This document shows positions 53,892-62,787 of a DNA stretch of 64,000 bases, one piece after another (positions within the stretch are counted from its first letter, which is position 1; every line of letters begins with the position of its first letter). The notes under the pieces are model-generated. The model saw only the letters and a list, made by a program, of their open reading frames with translations. It searched no databases and was not told where the DNA came from. The stretch covers positions 5,188,501-5,252,500 of the forward strand of contig NZ_CP066801.1 in assembly GCF_016598575.1 (NCBI RefSeq), given 5' to 3'. A program made the position numbers and the translations under genes. The stretch is from Streptomyces sp. HSG2. Lineage in GTDB: Bacteria; Actinomycetota; Actinomycetes; Streptomycetales; Streptomycetaceae.

Positions 53892-55877
53892 CCCGGGTTC
53901 GACGTAATTCGGCAGTCTGGAGAGGCGAATCTGGGGCCTGACCTGGGTGGACATGCGTGTGTCCGCCTGGAGGGCGTGTCTCTAGGCGGTGGTGTTCTCG
54001 CTGGTCAGCGAGGTGTGGGCTGAAGTGAGACGACCTGCTTGGGGGCGGGGATGTCCAGCTTCGCGAGTAGGTCGCGCTGAGGCTTGGTCAGGGTGGTGAC
54101 CTGCTGGAACGTGCCGGTGCGGCCGGTGAAGGTGCCCAGATGGAGGCGGTCGAGTTCGCGTCGGATGTGCGGCCAGGTCTTGCCGGTGGTGGTCTCGGTG
54201 ATCCGGATGAGGAGGAGGGCGAGCCAGCAGAGGATGACGTGGGCTCGGATGCGTTCTTCGAGGCGGTGGTAGACGGGCCGCAGGTCGATGATCTGCTTCA
54301 TGTCGCGCCAGCCGCGCTCGACTTCGAGCAGTTGCTTGTAGCCCAGCGCGATGTCCTCGGCGCTCAGGTGGGGGTCCGAGCAGCGCAGGAGGTACTTCCC
54401 GTCGAGGTTCTCCTCCGCCTTGATCTTCGCCTGGTCGACGCGGAGCTTGCCGGCCGGGGTAGCGCGAAGGTAGCGGTTCAGGCCGGGCTTGTCGGCGATC
54501 TTCCCGCGTAGTTCACCCCGCTTGAAGTCGCTGAGCTTGTCGGTGTCGGCGATCAAGCCGGCCAGCTGGGCGACGAGTTGTTCGCGCATGTGCCGGTCAC
54601 GCTCGGCCGCTTCAGGGTTGTGGCAGATGACGAACCGGTCGGTGTCGGATATCCGCACCTCCTTGACGCGCATGTTCTCGCCGACGTCCTGGTAGCGGCC
54701 CTGGCGGGACAGGGCGGCCTGCACCTCGGGACTTCCGGAGCGGAGCTTCTCGCCGATGATGTAGGCGTGGTCGCCCTTGCGCAGGTAGCGGCGGTTGGCG
54801 GCGGAGGAGAAACCGCGGTCTGCCACCCACACGATCTTGGACAGGGTCCAGTCCCGCATCTCGTCCTTGACCTGCCGGATCAGCGTCTGGTCGGAGGTGT
54901 TGCCCGGCCAGCACCAGCAGCGGACCGGGATGCCGTCCCTGGTGACGGCCATGCCGATCACGATCTGCGGCAGGTCGTCGCGGGAGTCCTTCGACTTGCC
55001 GTAGGTCCGAAACCCGGCCTGCCTGGCCTCGTTGTCGTCCACATCGTCGGCGTCCAGGCGCCGGCCCGCGTCGTTGCGGGCGAGGGGCTCGTCGGGCTCC
55101 TCCAGTTCGAAGTAGGTGCTGGTGGTATCGAAGAACAGCAGGTCGACCTCCAGGTTCAGCAGGTTCGCGACCTCGTCGAACACCTGCTTCTCCAAGTCGT
55201 CCTGCACCTCGTGCAGCCAGTCCATCGCCCGGTAGCAGGGCTGTTCGCCGGTCTCGGCCAGGCCGTCGATGTGCACGTCGTTCGTGATCCACTCCGCCGC
55301 CGCGAGCTTCGACGACGGGGCCAGCGCCCGGTTGGCGACCAGGGCGAACAGCACCCGCTCGGTCGCGGTCATGTCCCGGCGCCGGCCTCGCTTGGGCTGC
55401 CCGACCCGGCCCACGATCTGGTCGATCCGCAGCCGGCGCCACAGCTGGTCGAGCACATAGGCGCCGCCGAACGGCACCGAGGAGACGAACTCCAGGTCCG
55501 ACGCCGCGGTTGCGGCCAGCGCGTCGCCCGGCTCCAGCAGCTTCGATAGAGACATGACCAGACGCCTGACCGCCTCGCGGTCCAGGTCGTCCTCGCGGCC
55601 GAAGGTGAACAGCACCTTCGGCACCGCCCGCCCCTTCACCGGATCCCACTCGTTGTGGGCCAGATGCAGGTACCGGACCGTGCCGGACTTGTTCTCCCGC
55701 TTCGTCGTCCTCACGTACATGGATCCAGACGATAGGCCGAAGTAGCAGGCCAACACAGGTGAATCAAGAAAGTCGTGTCTCTAGGCCATTCCAGCCGTTT
55801 GCGCCGTCCGCGCCCCGATGACCTGCACCTTCAGCCCGCAAGAGCCTCCAGGACCCTCGAATTACGTCGAACCCAGG
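53892..55877 (-). mobile_element. IS1634-like element, copy 3 (1986 bp, complete)
   Basis: Ends CCCGGGTTCGACGTAATTCG and complement of CCTGGGTTCGACGTAATTCG, with a 5-bp duplication ACCGG at 53887-53891 and 55878-55882. It lies in IS3 copy D. Confidence 0.95.
54005..55720 (-). CDS. tnpA: IS1634-family transposase, copy 3 (intact)
   Basis: 571 residues from ATG 55720. Asp in LLFFDTTSTYFE (about 205), Asp in IVWVADRGFSS (about 297) and Glu in LLEVERGWRDMK (about 460) form the DDE set; HVILCWLALLLIRITE is the conserved C-terminal helix. This is the only uninterrupted, unshifted copy of three, so it is the likely source of activity. Confidence 0.92.
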   Translation of the reverse strand: MYVRTTKRENKSGTVRYLHLAHNEWDPVKGRAVPKVLFTFGREDDLDREAVRRLVMSLSKLLEPGDALAATAASDLEFVSSVPFGGAYVLDQLWRRLRIDQIVGRVGQPKRGRRRDMTATERVLFALVANRALAPSSKLAAAEWITNDVHIDGLAETGEQPCYRAMDWLHEVQDDLEKQVFDEVANLLNLEVDLLFFDTTSTYFELEEPDEPLARNDAGRRLDADDVDDNEARQAGFRTYGKSKDSRDDLPQIVIGMAVTRDGIPVRCWCWPGNTSDQTLIRQVKDEMRDWTLSKIVWVADRGFSSAANRRYLRKGDHAYIIGEKLRSGSPEVQAALSRQGRYQDVGENMRVKEVRISDTDRFVICHNPEAAERDRHMREQLVAQLAGLIADTDKLSDFKRGELRGKIADKPGLNRYLRATPAGKLRVDQAKIKAEENLDGKYLLRCSDPHLSAEDIALGYKQLLEVERGWRDMKQIIDLRPVYHRLEERIRAHVILCWLALLLIRITETTTGKTWPHIRRELDRLHLGTFTGRTGTFQQVTTLTKPQRDLLAKLDIPAPKQVVSLQPTPR

Positions 55878-56634
55878 ACCGGGAGTCGGACGGCACCTAC
55901 GGTGTCCCCAGGATCACCGCCGAGCTCCGCGAGGACGGTGAGCGCGTCAACCACAAGCGCGTCGCCCGCCTCATGCGCACTGCCGGTATCGCCGGGACGC
56001 GCCTGCGCCGCAGACACCGCACCACGGTCCCGGACCCGGCCGCCGCGAAGGCGCCCGACCTGATCGGCCGGGACTTCACCGCCACGGAGCCGAACACCAG
56101 GTATGCCGGCGATATTACGTATCTCCCGCTGGACGGTGGGAAGTTCCTCTATCTCGCCACGGTCATCGACCTCGCCTCGCGCCGCCTGGCCGGATGGGCG
56201 CTGGCCGATCACATGCGGACCGAGCTCGTCACCGATGCCCTGGACGCGGCGATACGGACCCGCGGCAGCCTCGCGGGGGCCGTCATGCACAGCGACCACG
56301 GGGCGCAATACACCAGTCGGGCCTTCGCCCACGCCTGCGCGAAGGCCGGTGTCCGCCAGTCCATGAGCGCGGTCGGCAGCTCGGCGGACAACGCGCTGGC
56401 CGAGTCCTTCAACGCGACGTTCAAGCGGGAAACCCTCCAAGGCCGCAAGAGCTGGTCCAGCGAGCGCGAAGCCCGGCTCGACGCCTTCCGATGGCTGAAC
56501 CGCTACAACACCCGACGCCGCCACTCACGACTCGGACAACGCAGCCCGATCGCCTACGAGACGGCACTCGCCGCAACATCAACTACGCTGGCTCAAGCCG
56601 CATAGCCCGTGTCCAGGATTCGGGGTCAAGGCCC

Positions 56635-56760
56635 ATCTCCTTGCGGAGCGAGTTCGGGTTCGGCTGCGAGTAGAGCTCGCGCAGTTGGTCCGGGCTGGTG
56701 AGGGCGTCCGCCTGGAGGGATGCGAAGAGTAACCCGGCGGCCCCAGTGTCGATCATCATA
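56635..56760 (-). pseudogene. PPOX-type FMN protein, N-terminal scrap
   Basis: From ATG 56760 the frame reads MMIDTGAAGLLFASLQADAL, then TSPDQLRELYSQPNPNSLRK, EM, and enters IS3 copy D. The pattern of a start followed by L-ELY--P---SL-KE resembles pyridoxamine-phosphate-oxidase-like proteins of the MSMEG_1061 kind. Too short for certainty. Confidence 0.4.
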
Positions 56761-56933
56761 CGGACGACCCTAGCCTCGATCTTTCGTGACGGTCCGTCGG
56801 CTTCTTCGGCGGGCCGTTTCGGTTGCTCGGGTCGGTGGCGGGCACGCTGATGGCCCGGCTGTCGCGTCGGGTGGGCGCCGGGTTCCACGGCTCCGGTCGG
56901 GTGGTGCTGATCGCAGGGACGGGAACGTGCTGG
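56761..56933. other. Intergenic stretch
   Basis: No gene recognised. Confidence 0.4.
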
Positions 56934-57515
56934 TCAGCCGGGATTTGGGAGAGCTTCGAGCCGCGCCAGGGCGTCGGTGATCACGTCGGTCCAGGGCCAG
57001 TGGCGTGCGAACCGCAGGTGCCGGCGGCGGGCGGTCGTGACGATCTGGGCGGCGGCGGAGAGAAGGCGGAACCGGAGACGGCGGGGCTCCCACCTGCGGA
57101 TTTCGCCGGTCAGAGCGAGCATCGGCATCCAGGCCAGCAGGTCCAGATCTGGCTGGACGATCTCCAGCCAGATCTGGTTCTGCGCGGTGTCGTGCAGGGG
57201 CAGGTTGCGCAGGCCGGTGGCCCGCGCGGCCCGGATGCGGTCCTCGGCCCGTGCCCGCTGGCGGTGCCGCAGCTCCAGTGCCGCGATCGGCATGTTGGTG
57301 GTGTTGGTGGCGAAGCAGGTCAGCCGTAGTCCGTCAGCGTTGGTGATCCGCAACTGGGCGCCGGGGTGGGGCCGTTCCTTGCGGACGATCAGCCGCGTTC
57401 CCTTCGGCCAGCTCTTGAGGCAGTCGCCGGACAGTTCGGCGACCCAGGCGCCGTCGCGGATCTCGCCGCCGGGCTCGATCGCTGCCGTCCAGGCCGTGGC
57501 GGGGACCCTCGATGG
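56934..57515 (-). pseudogene. C-terminal part of an IS1380-family transposase
   Basis: The minus frame reads IEPGGEIRDGAWVAELSGDC, WPKGTRLIVRKERPHPGAQL, CFATNTTNMPIAALELRHRQ, RAEDRIRAARATGLRNLPLH, QNQIWLEIVQPDLDLLAWMP, ending EALPNPG at 56934. RAEDRIR-A---GL-NLP and W-----DLLAW are hallmarks of IS1380 transposases. The N-terminal half with two catalytic Asp is missing. Confidence 0.85.
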
Positions 57516-57871
57516 CGGGGGTGTTCGGGCGGGTGGATCGGCGGCGGACGGCGGCGGCGTATCTGAACATGGATGTCGGTCCCTCGGACGGCGAAGAGGA
57601 TTCGGCCGCGATCTACGACCGGTTGCTGGTGCGGATCGAGGCCGGGTGCCTGGAAGACACCTCGAACTTTGCCGCGCTCGTCCGCTCCGCCGTCAGCCGC
57701 CCGGCGCGCCGACACGGACCACGGTCGAGCTGCGCTTGAACGACGCGCCGTACCCCCGTCGGGCCCTCGCCGTACCGCCGCCGGACGCCGAAGAGGGCCC
57801 TCCTTCCGGGCTCGGCGCCTCGCTCCCGTCAAGTCCGGAACAAGCCCTGCGAAGACGGGGCAGAAGCGACG
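57516..57871. other. Stretch without a confident gene
   Basis: A plus-strand frame (57512-57739) starting MAGVFGRVDRRRTAAAYLNM might be debris of a transposase N-terminus, but nothing conserved follows. Otherwise nothing is seen. Confidence 0.3.
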
Positions 57872-58348
57872 ATGATGATCTGTATGTCGGAAGATCTTGA
57901 GGTCCTCGCCCTCGTCTGCACCGGGCTGTACGCCGGATACATGCTCGCCTTCCAGTCGGGTGTCATGCCCTCCCTGAGAGAGGTGGACGACGCTTCGTTC
58001 ACCCTCGTCATGCGGACGGTGAACCGAAGGGTTCCCGGGCCGGTGTTCCTGCTGCTCTTCCTCGGCTCACTGGCCTTCCCCGCCGCATCGTTCTTGGTGG
58101 TGCCGGAGGCGCGCGACGGAAGCGAGACGGCCCTCGTGGGGGCTGCCGCCGGTTGCGCGCTGGTGGGTCATCTGATCACCGCGGGCGGCAACGTCCCCCT
58201 GAACAACGCGCTGGAGAATTCCCGTCACCGGGGCGACGAGCGGGCCGCCCGGGGGGCGTTCGAGGGGCGGTGGAACACCCTGCACGGAGTGCGGACCCTG
58301 TTCGCCGTCGCCGCCTTCGTCCTCATGGCCGTGGCCCTCGCCCAGTGA
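57872..58348 (+). CDS. DUF1772 (anthrone oxygenase-like) membrane protein
   Basis: About 158 residues with four hydrophobic helices: VLALVCTGLYAGYMLAFQSG, GPVFLLLFLGSLAFPAASFL, ALVGAAAGCALVGHLITAGG and TLFAVAAFVLMAVAL. NVPLNNALE and the final W-N--R pattern are typical of DUF1772. Some relatives are anthrone oxygenases in polyketide pathways; others have no known role. The start may be ATG 57872 or 57884. A second member lies at 60158. Confidence 0.82.
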   Translation: MMICMSEDLEVLALVCTGLYAGYMLAFQSGVMPSLREVDDASFTLVMRTVNRRVPGPVFLLLFLGSLAFPAASFLVVPEARDGSETALVGAAAGCALVGHLITAGGNVPLNNALENSRHRGDERAARGAFEGRWNTLHGVRTLFAVAAFVLMAVALAQ

Positions 58349-58453
58349 ACCCCGTGGGGTGTTCCAGACGTACGTGTCCCACCCGCAGATCGAGACGATC
58401 GCGTATGCATCTGAGTCTGAGGGCTATGTACCGTCTGCCGCGTGGAGACTTGA

Positions 58454-59290
58454 ATGAAGGTCATGAGCACTCAAGCGCAGAACACCGCACCCATCCTTGT
58501 CATAGGCGGCACCGGCAAGACCGGACGACGGGTTGTCGACCGCCTCCAAGCGCACGGCCGCCCCGCGCGGGTCGGCTCCCGCAGCAGCGAGATCCCCTTC
58601 GTCTGGGAGGACGAGAGCACCTGGGAGACCGCGCTGGGCGGGGTCTCCGCCGCCTACGTGACCTACTACCCGGACCTCGCGTTCCCCGGCGCCAAGGAGA
58701 CCGTCGAGCGGTTAGCCGCCTTCGCTGTCGCGCGGGGTGTCCGCCGCCTGGTGCTGCTGTCCGGCCGGGGTGAGGAGGGCGCCGTCGCCAGTGAGGACGC
58801 CCTCAAGGCGTCCGGCTGCGACTGGACCGTCGTCCGAGCCAACTGGTTCAACCAGAACTTCAGCGAGAGTTTCTTCCTCGATCCGGTCCGCTCGGGTGAA
58901 CTGGCGCTGCCCACCGGGGACGCCGTCGAACCGTTCGTGGACGCCGACGACATCGCCGACGTCGTGGTCGCCGCACTGACCGACGCCCGTCACATCGGCA
59001 AGACCTACGAACTGTCCGGTCCCCGGCTGCTGAGTTTCCACGACGTGGTCCGGGAGCTGTCGGCGGCCACTGGCCGGACCATCACCTACGTGCCGGTCAG
59101 TGCCGACGACTACCGCGCGGCGCTGCGAGAGCTCGGCGAGCCGGAGGAGTTCGCGGACCTCTTCACCCTCATCGTCGACGGCCGCAACGCCAGCGTGGTG
59201 CACGGCGTCCGTGAAGCGCTCGGGCGAGAGCCCAAGGACTTCTCGGACTACGCCAAGGAGGCCGCGGCCACCGGAGTCTGGGACGCCTGA
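58454..59290 (+). CDS. NmrA-like NAD(P)-binding reductase
   Basis: 278 residues. The Rossmann start ILVIGGTGKTGRRVVDRLQA (about 15-34) and the following VGSRSSEIPFVWEDESTW are atypical-SDR (NmrA/TMR) features; the Tyr/Lys active-site pair is not evident, as usual for this group. LLSGRGEEGA, VVRANWFNQNFSE and AVEPFVDADDIADVVVAAL follow. Possibly a redox sensor or quinone/nitro reductase-like protein. ATG 58463 is an alternative start. Confidence 0.85.
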   Translation: MKVMSTQAQNTAPILVIGGTGKTGRRVVDRLQAHGRPARVGSRSSEIPFVWEDESTWETALGGVSAAYVTYYPDLAFPGAKETVERLAAFAVARGVRRLVLLSGRGEEGAVASEDALKASGCDWTVVRANWFNQNFSESFFLDPVRSGELALPTGDAVEPFVDADDIADVVVAALTDARHIGKTYELSGPRLLSFHDVVRELSAATGRTITYVPVSADDYRAALRELGEPEEFADLFTLIVDGRNASVVHGVREALGREPKDFSDYAKEAAATGVWDA

Positions 59291-59435
59291 TCACCGGTGT
59301 CCGGCAGTGGTGATCCGCCTGAACAGGGTGCACCGGACGGCGGATCACCGCACTGGCCGTGTATCGCCACAGACCGATCAAGCCAGGCGCCCTCGGCGAA
59401 GACGCCGGGGGATGCTCAGAGAAGAGAGGGACGCC

Positions 59436-60071
59436 ATGGACGGGCTGCTGTGGGGAGGTAGGGGCGTGGACACGCTGCCCCGCCATCTTCGCGGATTCGC
59501 GCAGACGCACCTCGCGCTGAGACGCGACTCCCGGCGGCTGGTGGCTGCGGCGCCGCTTCTGACCTCCGCCGGTCTTCCCCGGGCCGCGGAATGGTGGCGG
59601 CAGCTCAGAGCCATCGTCGACTGGCACCACCGCACCGAGGACCAGATCCTCTGGCCGGGTCTGATCGAGCACGTACCGGAGATCGCGGCCGGGTCCCATC
59701 GCATGGTCCAGGACCATGTGGCCCTCGACGACTCGATGCTCCGCGTGACCAGGGCGTTGGAGGGAGGAAACGCCGAGCTGATCGGCTGCCCCGTCGACAC
59801 CTTCGACACCGTCCTCCACCGGCACCTGCACGAGGAGGAGAAGCTGACCTTCCCGGTCTTCGCCCGCGTACCGGCCGAGGTGTTCGCCGCCCTGGAACGC
59901 CGCGTTCTCGCGGCGGCGCCCCTCCGCGTCAAGCGGGTCCTGCCCCCGTGGCTGCTTGACGGACTCCCGCAGCCGGACGGGCTGATGCCCGGCCCGGTGC
60001 GCCTGATGGGACGCACCCTGCTGCAAGGTGCCTACCGCCGCTCGCTCACCGGAATCCTGGACCCCCGGTGA
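59436..60071 (+). CDS. Hemerythrin-like HHE domain protein
   Basis: 211 residues from ATG 59436 (GAGAGGGACG upstream). HHE ligands appear in order: H in FAQTHLALRRDS, DWHHRTEDQILWPGL, RMVQDHVALDDSML and LHRHLHEEEKLTFPVF, enough for a di-iron site. The C-terminal part (VLPPWLLDGLPQPDG) is unassigned. Its stop overlaps a GTG of the following frame. Probable oxygen, NO or redox-related role. Confidence 0.82.
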   Translation: MDGLLWGGRGVDTLPRHLRGFAQTHLALRRDSRRLVAAAPLLTSAGLPRAAEWWRQLRAIVDWHHRTEDQILWPGLIEHVPEIAAGSHRMVQDHVALDDSMLRVTRALEGGNAELIGCPVDTFDTVLHRHLHEEEKLTFPVFARVPAEVFAALERRVLAAAPLRVKRVLPPWLLDGLPQPDGLMPGPVRLMGRTLLQGAYRRSLTGILDPR

Positions 60072-60157
60072 ACGGCCTGCTGCAGGGCCTCCGGGTGGCC
60101 GGCTGCCGCGCCGGCGGTGCCGCGTCCGCCGCCCGTCGATCCGACCAGGGGAACACC

Positions 60158-60688
60158 ATGCGTCCTTCCCGCGCCCTCCCGGCGGCCGCCACGCCACCGG
60201 ACCCCGTCCTTGTCGCTGCCACCATCGGCACCGGCTTGATGGCCGGCCTCTACCTCGGGTTCGACGTCGGTGTGATGCTCGCCCTCGCGCGGCGGGGGGA
60301 CGAGAGGTTCGTCGCCGCGATGCGCCGGGCCAATGACGCCCTGGACGACAACGCCCCCTTCGGGGCACTCTTCCTGGGTGTGTTCCTGGCCACCGGTGTC
60401 GCCGCCCGCCGACTCGACCGCGCGGACGGGAGCGCCGCCGCCCGGGAGGCTCGTTCGGCCGCAGTGCTGTACGGCCTCAGCGTCGTGGTGACGATCTGCG
60501 TCAACCTGCCCCTGAACCGCAGGCTGCGCGACGCCTCGGGCACGTCAGCGGCCGACCTGGCGGCGGCGAGAGCCGCCTACGAGCGACCCTGGCGCAGGGC
60601 CAACGCGGTCCGTACGGTCGCGTGCCTCGCCGCCCTCGCCCTGCTGGGAGACGCGGCCCGGCGGCGGACGATCACCCGGGCGCGTTGA
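60158..60688 (+). CDS. Second DUF1772 membrane protein
   Basis: 176 residues from ATG 60158 (AGGGGAAC upstream); an upstream GTG at 60068 overlaps the hemerythrin stop and would add 30 residues of low complexity. Hydrophobic helices VLVAATIGTGLMAGLYLGFD, FGALFLGVFLATGVAA, AAVLYGLSVVVTICVNLPLN and VRTVACLAALALLG, with NLPLNRRLR and W-R-NAVRT, place it with the protein at 57872. Confidence 0.8.
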   Translation: MRPSRALPAAATPPDPVLVAATIGTGLMAGLYLGFDVGVMLALARRGDERFVAAMRRANDALDDNAPFGALFLGVFLATGVAARRLDRADGSAAAREARSAAVLYGLSVVVTICVNLPLNRRLRDASGTSAADLAAARAAYERPWRRANAVRTVACLAALALLGDAARRRTITRAR

Positions 60689-60822
60689 CACACGAGAACC
60701 ATCGTGGGTCCGGTCCTCTCGATAGGCCGGACTCACGGTCGCGCCTCCTCCCGGGAGGGGAACGGCCGGGGCCGAGGCGCGCGCCGCGAGAAACGACAGC
60801 GAAACGGTGCGAGGTGACGGTT

Positions 60823-61815
60823 GTGGATACGCTCAGCGGCCTGCTGGGGAGCCCCAAGGCGCGGGGTGCCTTCCTCCTGAAATCGGTGTTCAACCCCCCG
60901 TGGGGACTGCGCATCGAGGACCGCGCGCCCCTGTCGCTGGTCACTATGATGCACGGCTCGGCGTGGGTGCTCCGCGAGGGCTGCGACCCGGTGCGGCTGG
61001 CGGCGGGGGACGTGGCGGTCCTGCGCGGCCCCGAACCGTACACGCTCGTCGACGACCCGGCGACACGCCCGGGCATCACCGTCGACGCCGAGCAGCGCTG
61101 CCACACCATTGACGGGGAGAACGTCACCGAAGCGATGTCCCTGGGCGTACGCACCTGGGGGGAGCCACACCGCACGGGGTCGGCCATGATGCTCAGCGGC
61201 ACCTATCAGGCGCCCAACGAGGTCGGGCGCAGGCTGCTCGCCGGCCTGCCGGCCCTGCTGGTCCAGCCCGCTTCCGCCGCGCGGGCCCCGCTGATCGGCA
61301 TGCTGGCCGCCGAGGTGGACAAGGAGGACATCGGCCAGGAGGTGGTCCTCGACCGGCTGCTCGACCTGCTGCTCATCAGCGTCCTCCGCTCCTGGCTCAT
61401 GGAGCCGGGCACCGGCGCGCCGCTCTGGTTCCGGGCCCAGAGCGACCCGGTGGTGGGGCGGGCTCTGCGGCTGCTGCACGAGCGGCCCAGCGAGCCGTGG
61501 ACGGTCGCATCGCTCGCCTCCTCCGTCGGGACCTCCCGGGCGGTGCTGGCACGTCACTTCACAGAGCTCGTCGGTGAGCCACCGATGTCCTATCTCACCG
61601 GATGGCGGCTGACGCTCGCCTCCGAGCTGCTGCGAGACCCCGAGCTGTCCGTCGCCGGTATCGCCCAGCGGGTGGGGTACTCGGGCCCGTTCGCCCTGAG
61701 CGCCGCGTTCAAGCGGGAACGCGGCGTCAGCCCGCAGGAGTTCCGCCGGGGCAAGCGGGCCGGCGAGGCCATGGCCACCGGCTCCGACGACCGGACGGTC
61801 ATTCTCAGACGCTGA
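60823..61815 (+). CDS. AraC-family regulator with cupin domain
   Basis: 330 residues from GTG 60823, chosen for GAGGTG six bases upstream (GTG 60814 is an alternative). The N-terminal cupin_6 domain has FLLKSVFNPPWGLRIEDRAP, LREGCDPVRLAAGDVAVLRG and the later H of RCHTIDG. The C-terminal double helix-turn-helix is WTVASLASSVGTSRAVLARH and LSVAGIAQRVGYSGPFALSA. It could control the nearby DUF1772/hemerythrin genes. Its end overlaps the convergent PPTase gene by 11 bases. Confidence 0.88.
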   Translation: MDTLSGLLGSPKARGAFLLKSVFNPPWGLRIEDRAPLSLVTMMHGSAWVLREGCDPVRLAAGDVAVLRGPEPYTLVDDPATRPGITVDAEQRCHTIDGENVTEAMSLGVRTWGEPHRTGSAMMLSGTYQAPNEVGRRLLAGLPALLVQPASAARAPLIGMLAAEVDKEDIGQEVVLDRLLDLLLISVLRSWLMEPGTGAPLWFRAQSDPVVGRALRLLHERPSEPWTVASLASSVGTSRAVLARHFTELVGEPPMSYLTGWRLTLASELLRDPELSVAGIAQRVGYSGPFALSAAFKRERGVSPQEFRRGKRAGEAMATGSDDRTVILRR

Positions 61816-62572
61816 CCTGCGGCCCGGCGCACCGCGCGGGAACCGTCGGGGGAGTCCGGGCGGGCACCGCCACGGCGGTGAGCAGCAGTCCCCTGTCCAC
61901 GCACCAGCGGCCCATGTAGCGCGCCGCGACGCCGCCGTGTCCCGGCGCCCCGGCGCCGGGCCCGGCCGCCTGGCCGTTCTCCGACCGTCGCCGCACCGGA
62001 GGCGGCGGCGTGCGGTCGGGGTGGACCTCGGCGGTCAGCAGACCTCCGGCGGTGAACGCGACCTCGATGGCGGCCGTGCCGATCCACCGGCGGGTGGCCG
62101 GGTGCCACGCCTTGTAGACGGATTCCTTGGCGCTGAACAGCAGCCGGTCCCAGGGCAGACGGGGATGCTTCCCGGTGAGCCGGGCCACCATCCGCCGCTC
62201 GCGCTGCGAGGCGACCAGCCCCAGGACACCGGGCGGCAGTGGGAGGGCGGGTTCGGCGTCCACGCCCAGCGCCCCCCAGGCGTCGGCGCGCGCCGCCACC
62301 GCGCCCCGGTACCCCGCGCAGTGGGTGACGCTGCCGACGAACCCCGTCGGCCACGCCGGAGCGCCGTCCGTCGTGCGCAGCAGCGGGCCGGGCGGTGCGC
62401 CGAGGGCGTCCAGGCAGCGGCGGGCACAGGTGCGTGCGGCGGCGAACTGCCGGACGACCCGCTCCGGACGGCCCCGGACCAGGGCGAGTTCCCGGGGGTC
62501 CGCAGGCCGGAGGAGTGTGTCGTCGAACGCCTCCGCCCAGGCGACCCCCACAGGCACCAGCCACTCGATCAC
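61805..62572 (-). CDS. 4'-phosphopantetheinyl transferase
   Basis: 255 residues from GTG 62572. GFVGSVTHCAGYRGAV, LGVDAEPALPLP (metal-binding D-E), and LLFSAKESVYKAWHP are the Sfp/EntD-type motifs. It transfers the phosphopantetheine arm of CoA to carrier proteins and points to polyketide, peptide or siderophore synthesis nearby. The GTG overlaps the stop of the gene before it (GTGA). Confidence 0.9.
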   Translation of the reverse strand: MIEWLVPVGVAWAEAFDDTLLRPADPRELALVRGRPERVVRQFAAARTCARRCLDALGAPPGPLLRTTDGAPAWPTGFVGSVTHCAGYRGAVAARADAWGALGVDAEPALPLPPGVLGLVASQRERRMVARLTGKHPRLPWDRLLFSAKESVYKAWHPATRRWIGTAAIEVAFTAGGLLTAEVHPDRTPPPPVRRRSENGQAAGPGAGAPGHGGVAARYMGRWCVDRGLLLTAVAVPARTPPTVPARCAGPQVSV

Positions 62573-62787
62573 GGCACGTCCGTCCGTACGGCGAACGGCA
62601 CGACGCCTCGCACGCGGAGCGGCGCGTCGGCCCGTACGGGAAGCGGGGTGAGGCCCGGCGTACGGGGCGCCACGACCCCCGTACGGATCCGCACCGGGCC
62701 CTCCTCGTCACCCGGCGCTGGGACGGCCCCGGCGGTGCACCGGACGGTGTCCCGGACAGTGCACGGGCCGGGGAGGACCCTGCTCAC
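62569..62787 (-). CDS. 72-residue protein coupled to PPTase and hydrolase genes
   Basis: GTG 62787 overlaps the hydrolase stop and the TGA (62571-62569) overlaps the PPTase start, both as GTGA. The product VSRVLPGPCTVRDTVRCTAG continues proline/arginine/valine rich with no domain. The two overlaps suggest translation in an operon. Unrecognised. Confidence 0.45.
   Translation of the reverse strand: MSRVLPGPCTVRDTVRCTAGAVPAPGDEEGPVRIRTGVVAPRTPGLTPLPVRADAPLRVRGVVPFAVRTDVP

Larger units (their letters stand above)
53715..56605 (+). pseudogene. IS3-type OrfB, copy D, split by IS1634 copy 3
   Basis: Pieces 53715-53891 and 55883-56605 rejoin at VHRESDGTYGV once the element and one ACCGG are removed, restoring 299 residues with intact DDE motifs. 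Confidence 0.9.
53344..56634 (+). mobile_element. IS3-family element type a, copy D, interrupted by IS1634 copy 3
   Basis: Left end at 53344, right end at 56634. Its flanks CGG and ATC do not match: metX debris on the left, a PPOX gene start on the right. Copy D therefore marks a fusion of two formerly separate sites, most simply a deletion by recombination between two IS3 copies. Confidence 0.9.

Noticed and set aside
24486..56634. Inversion between IS3 copies B and D as explanation for their missing duplications
   Set aside because: Exchanging flanks with the required reverse complementing pairs AAG with CCG and GTC with ATC, neither of which is a duplication.
57512..57739. A 75-codon plus-strand ORF MAGVFGRVDRRRTAAAYLNM
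   Set aside because: No conserved continuation, no ribosome site, and it lies between transposase debris and a real gene; kept only as a note.
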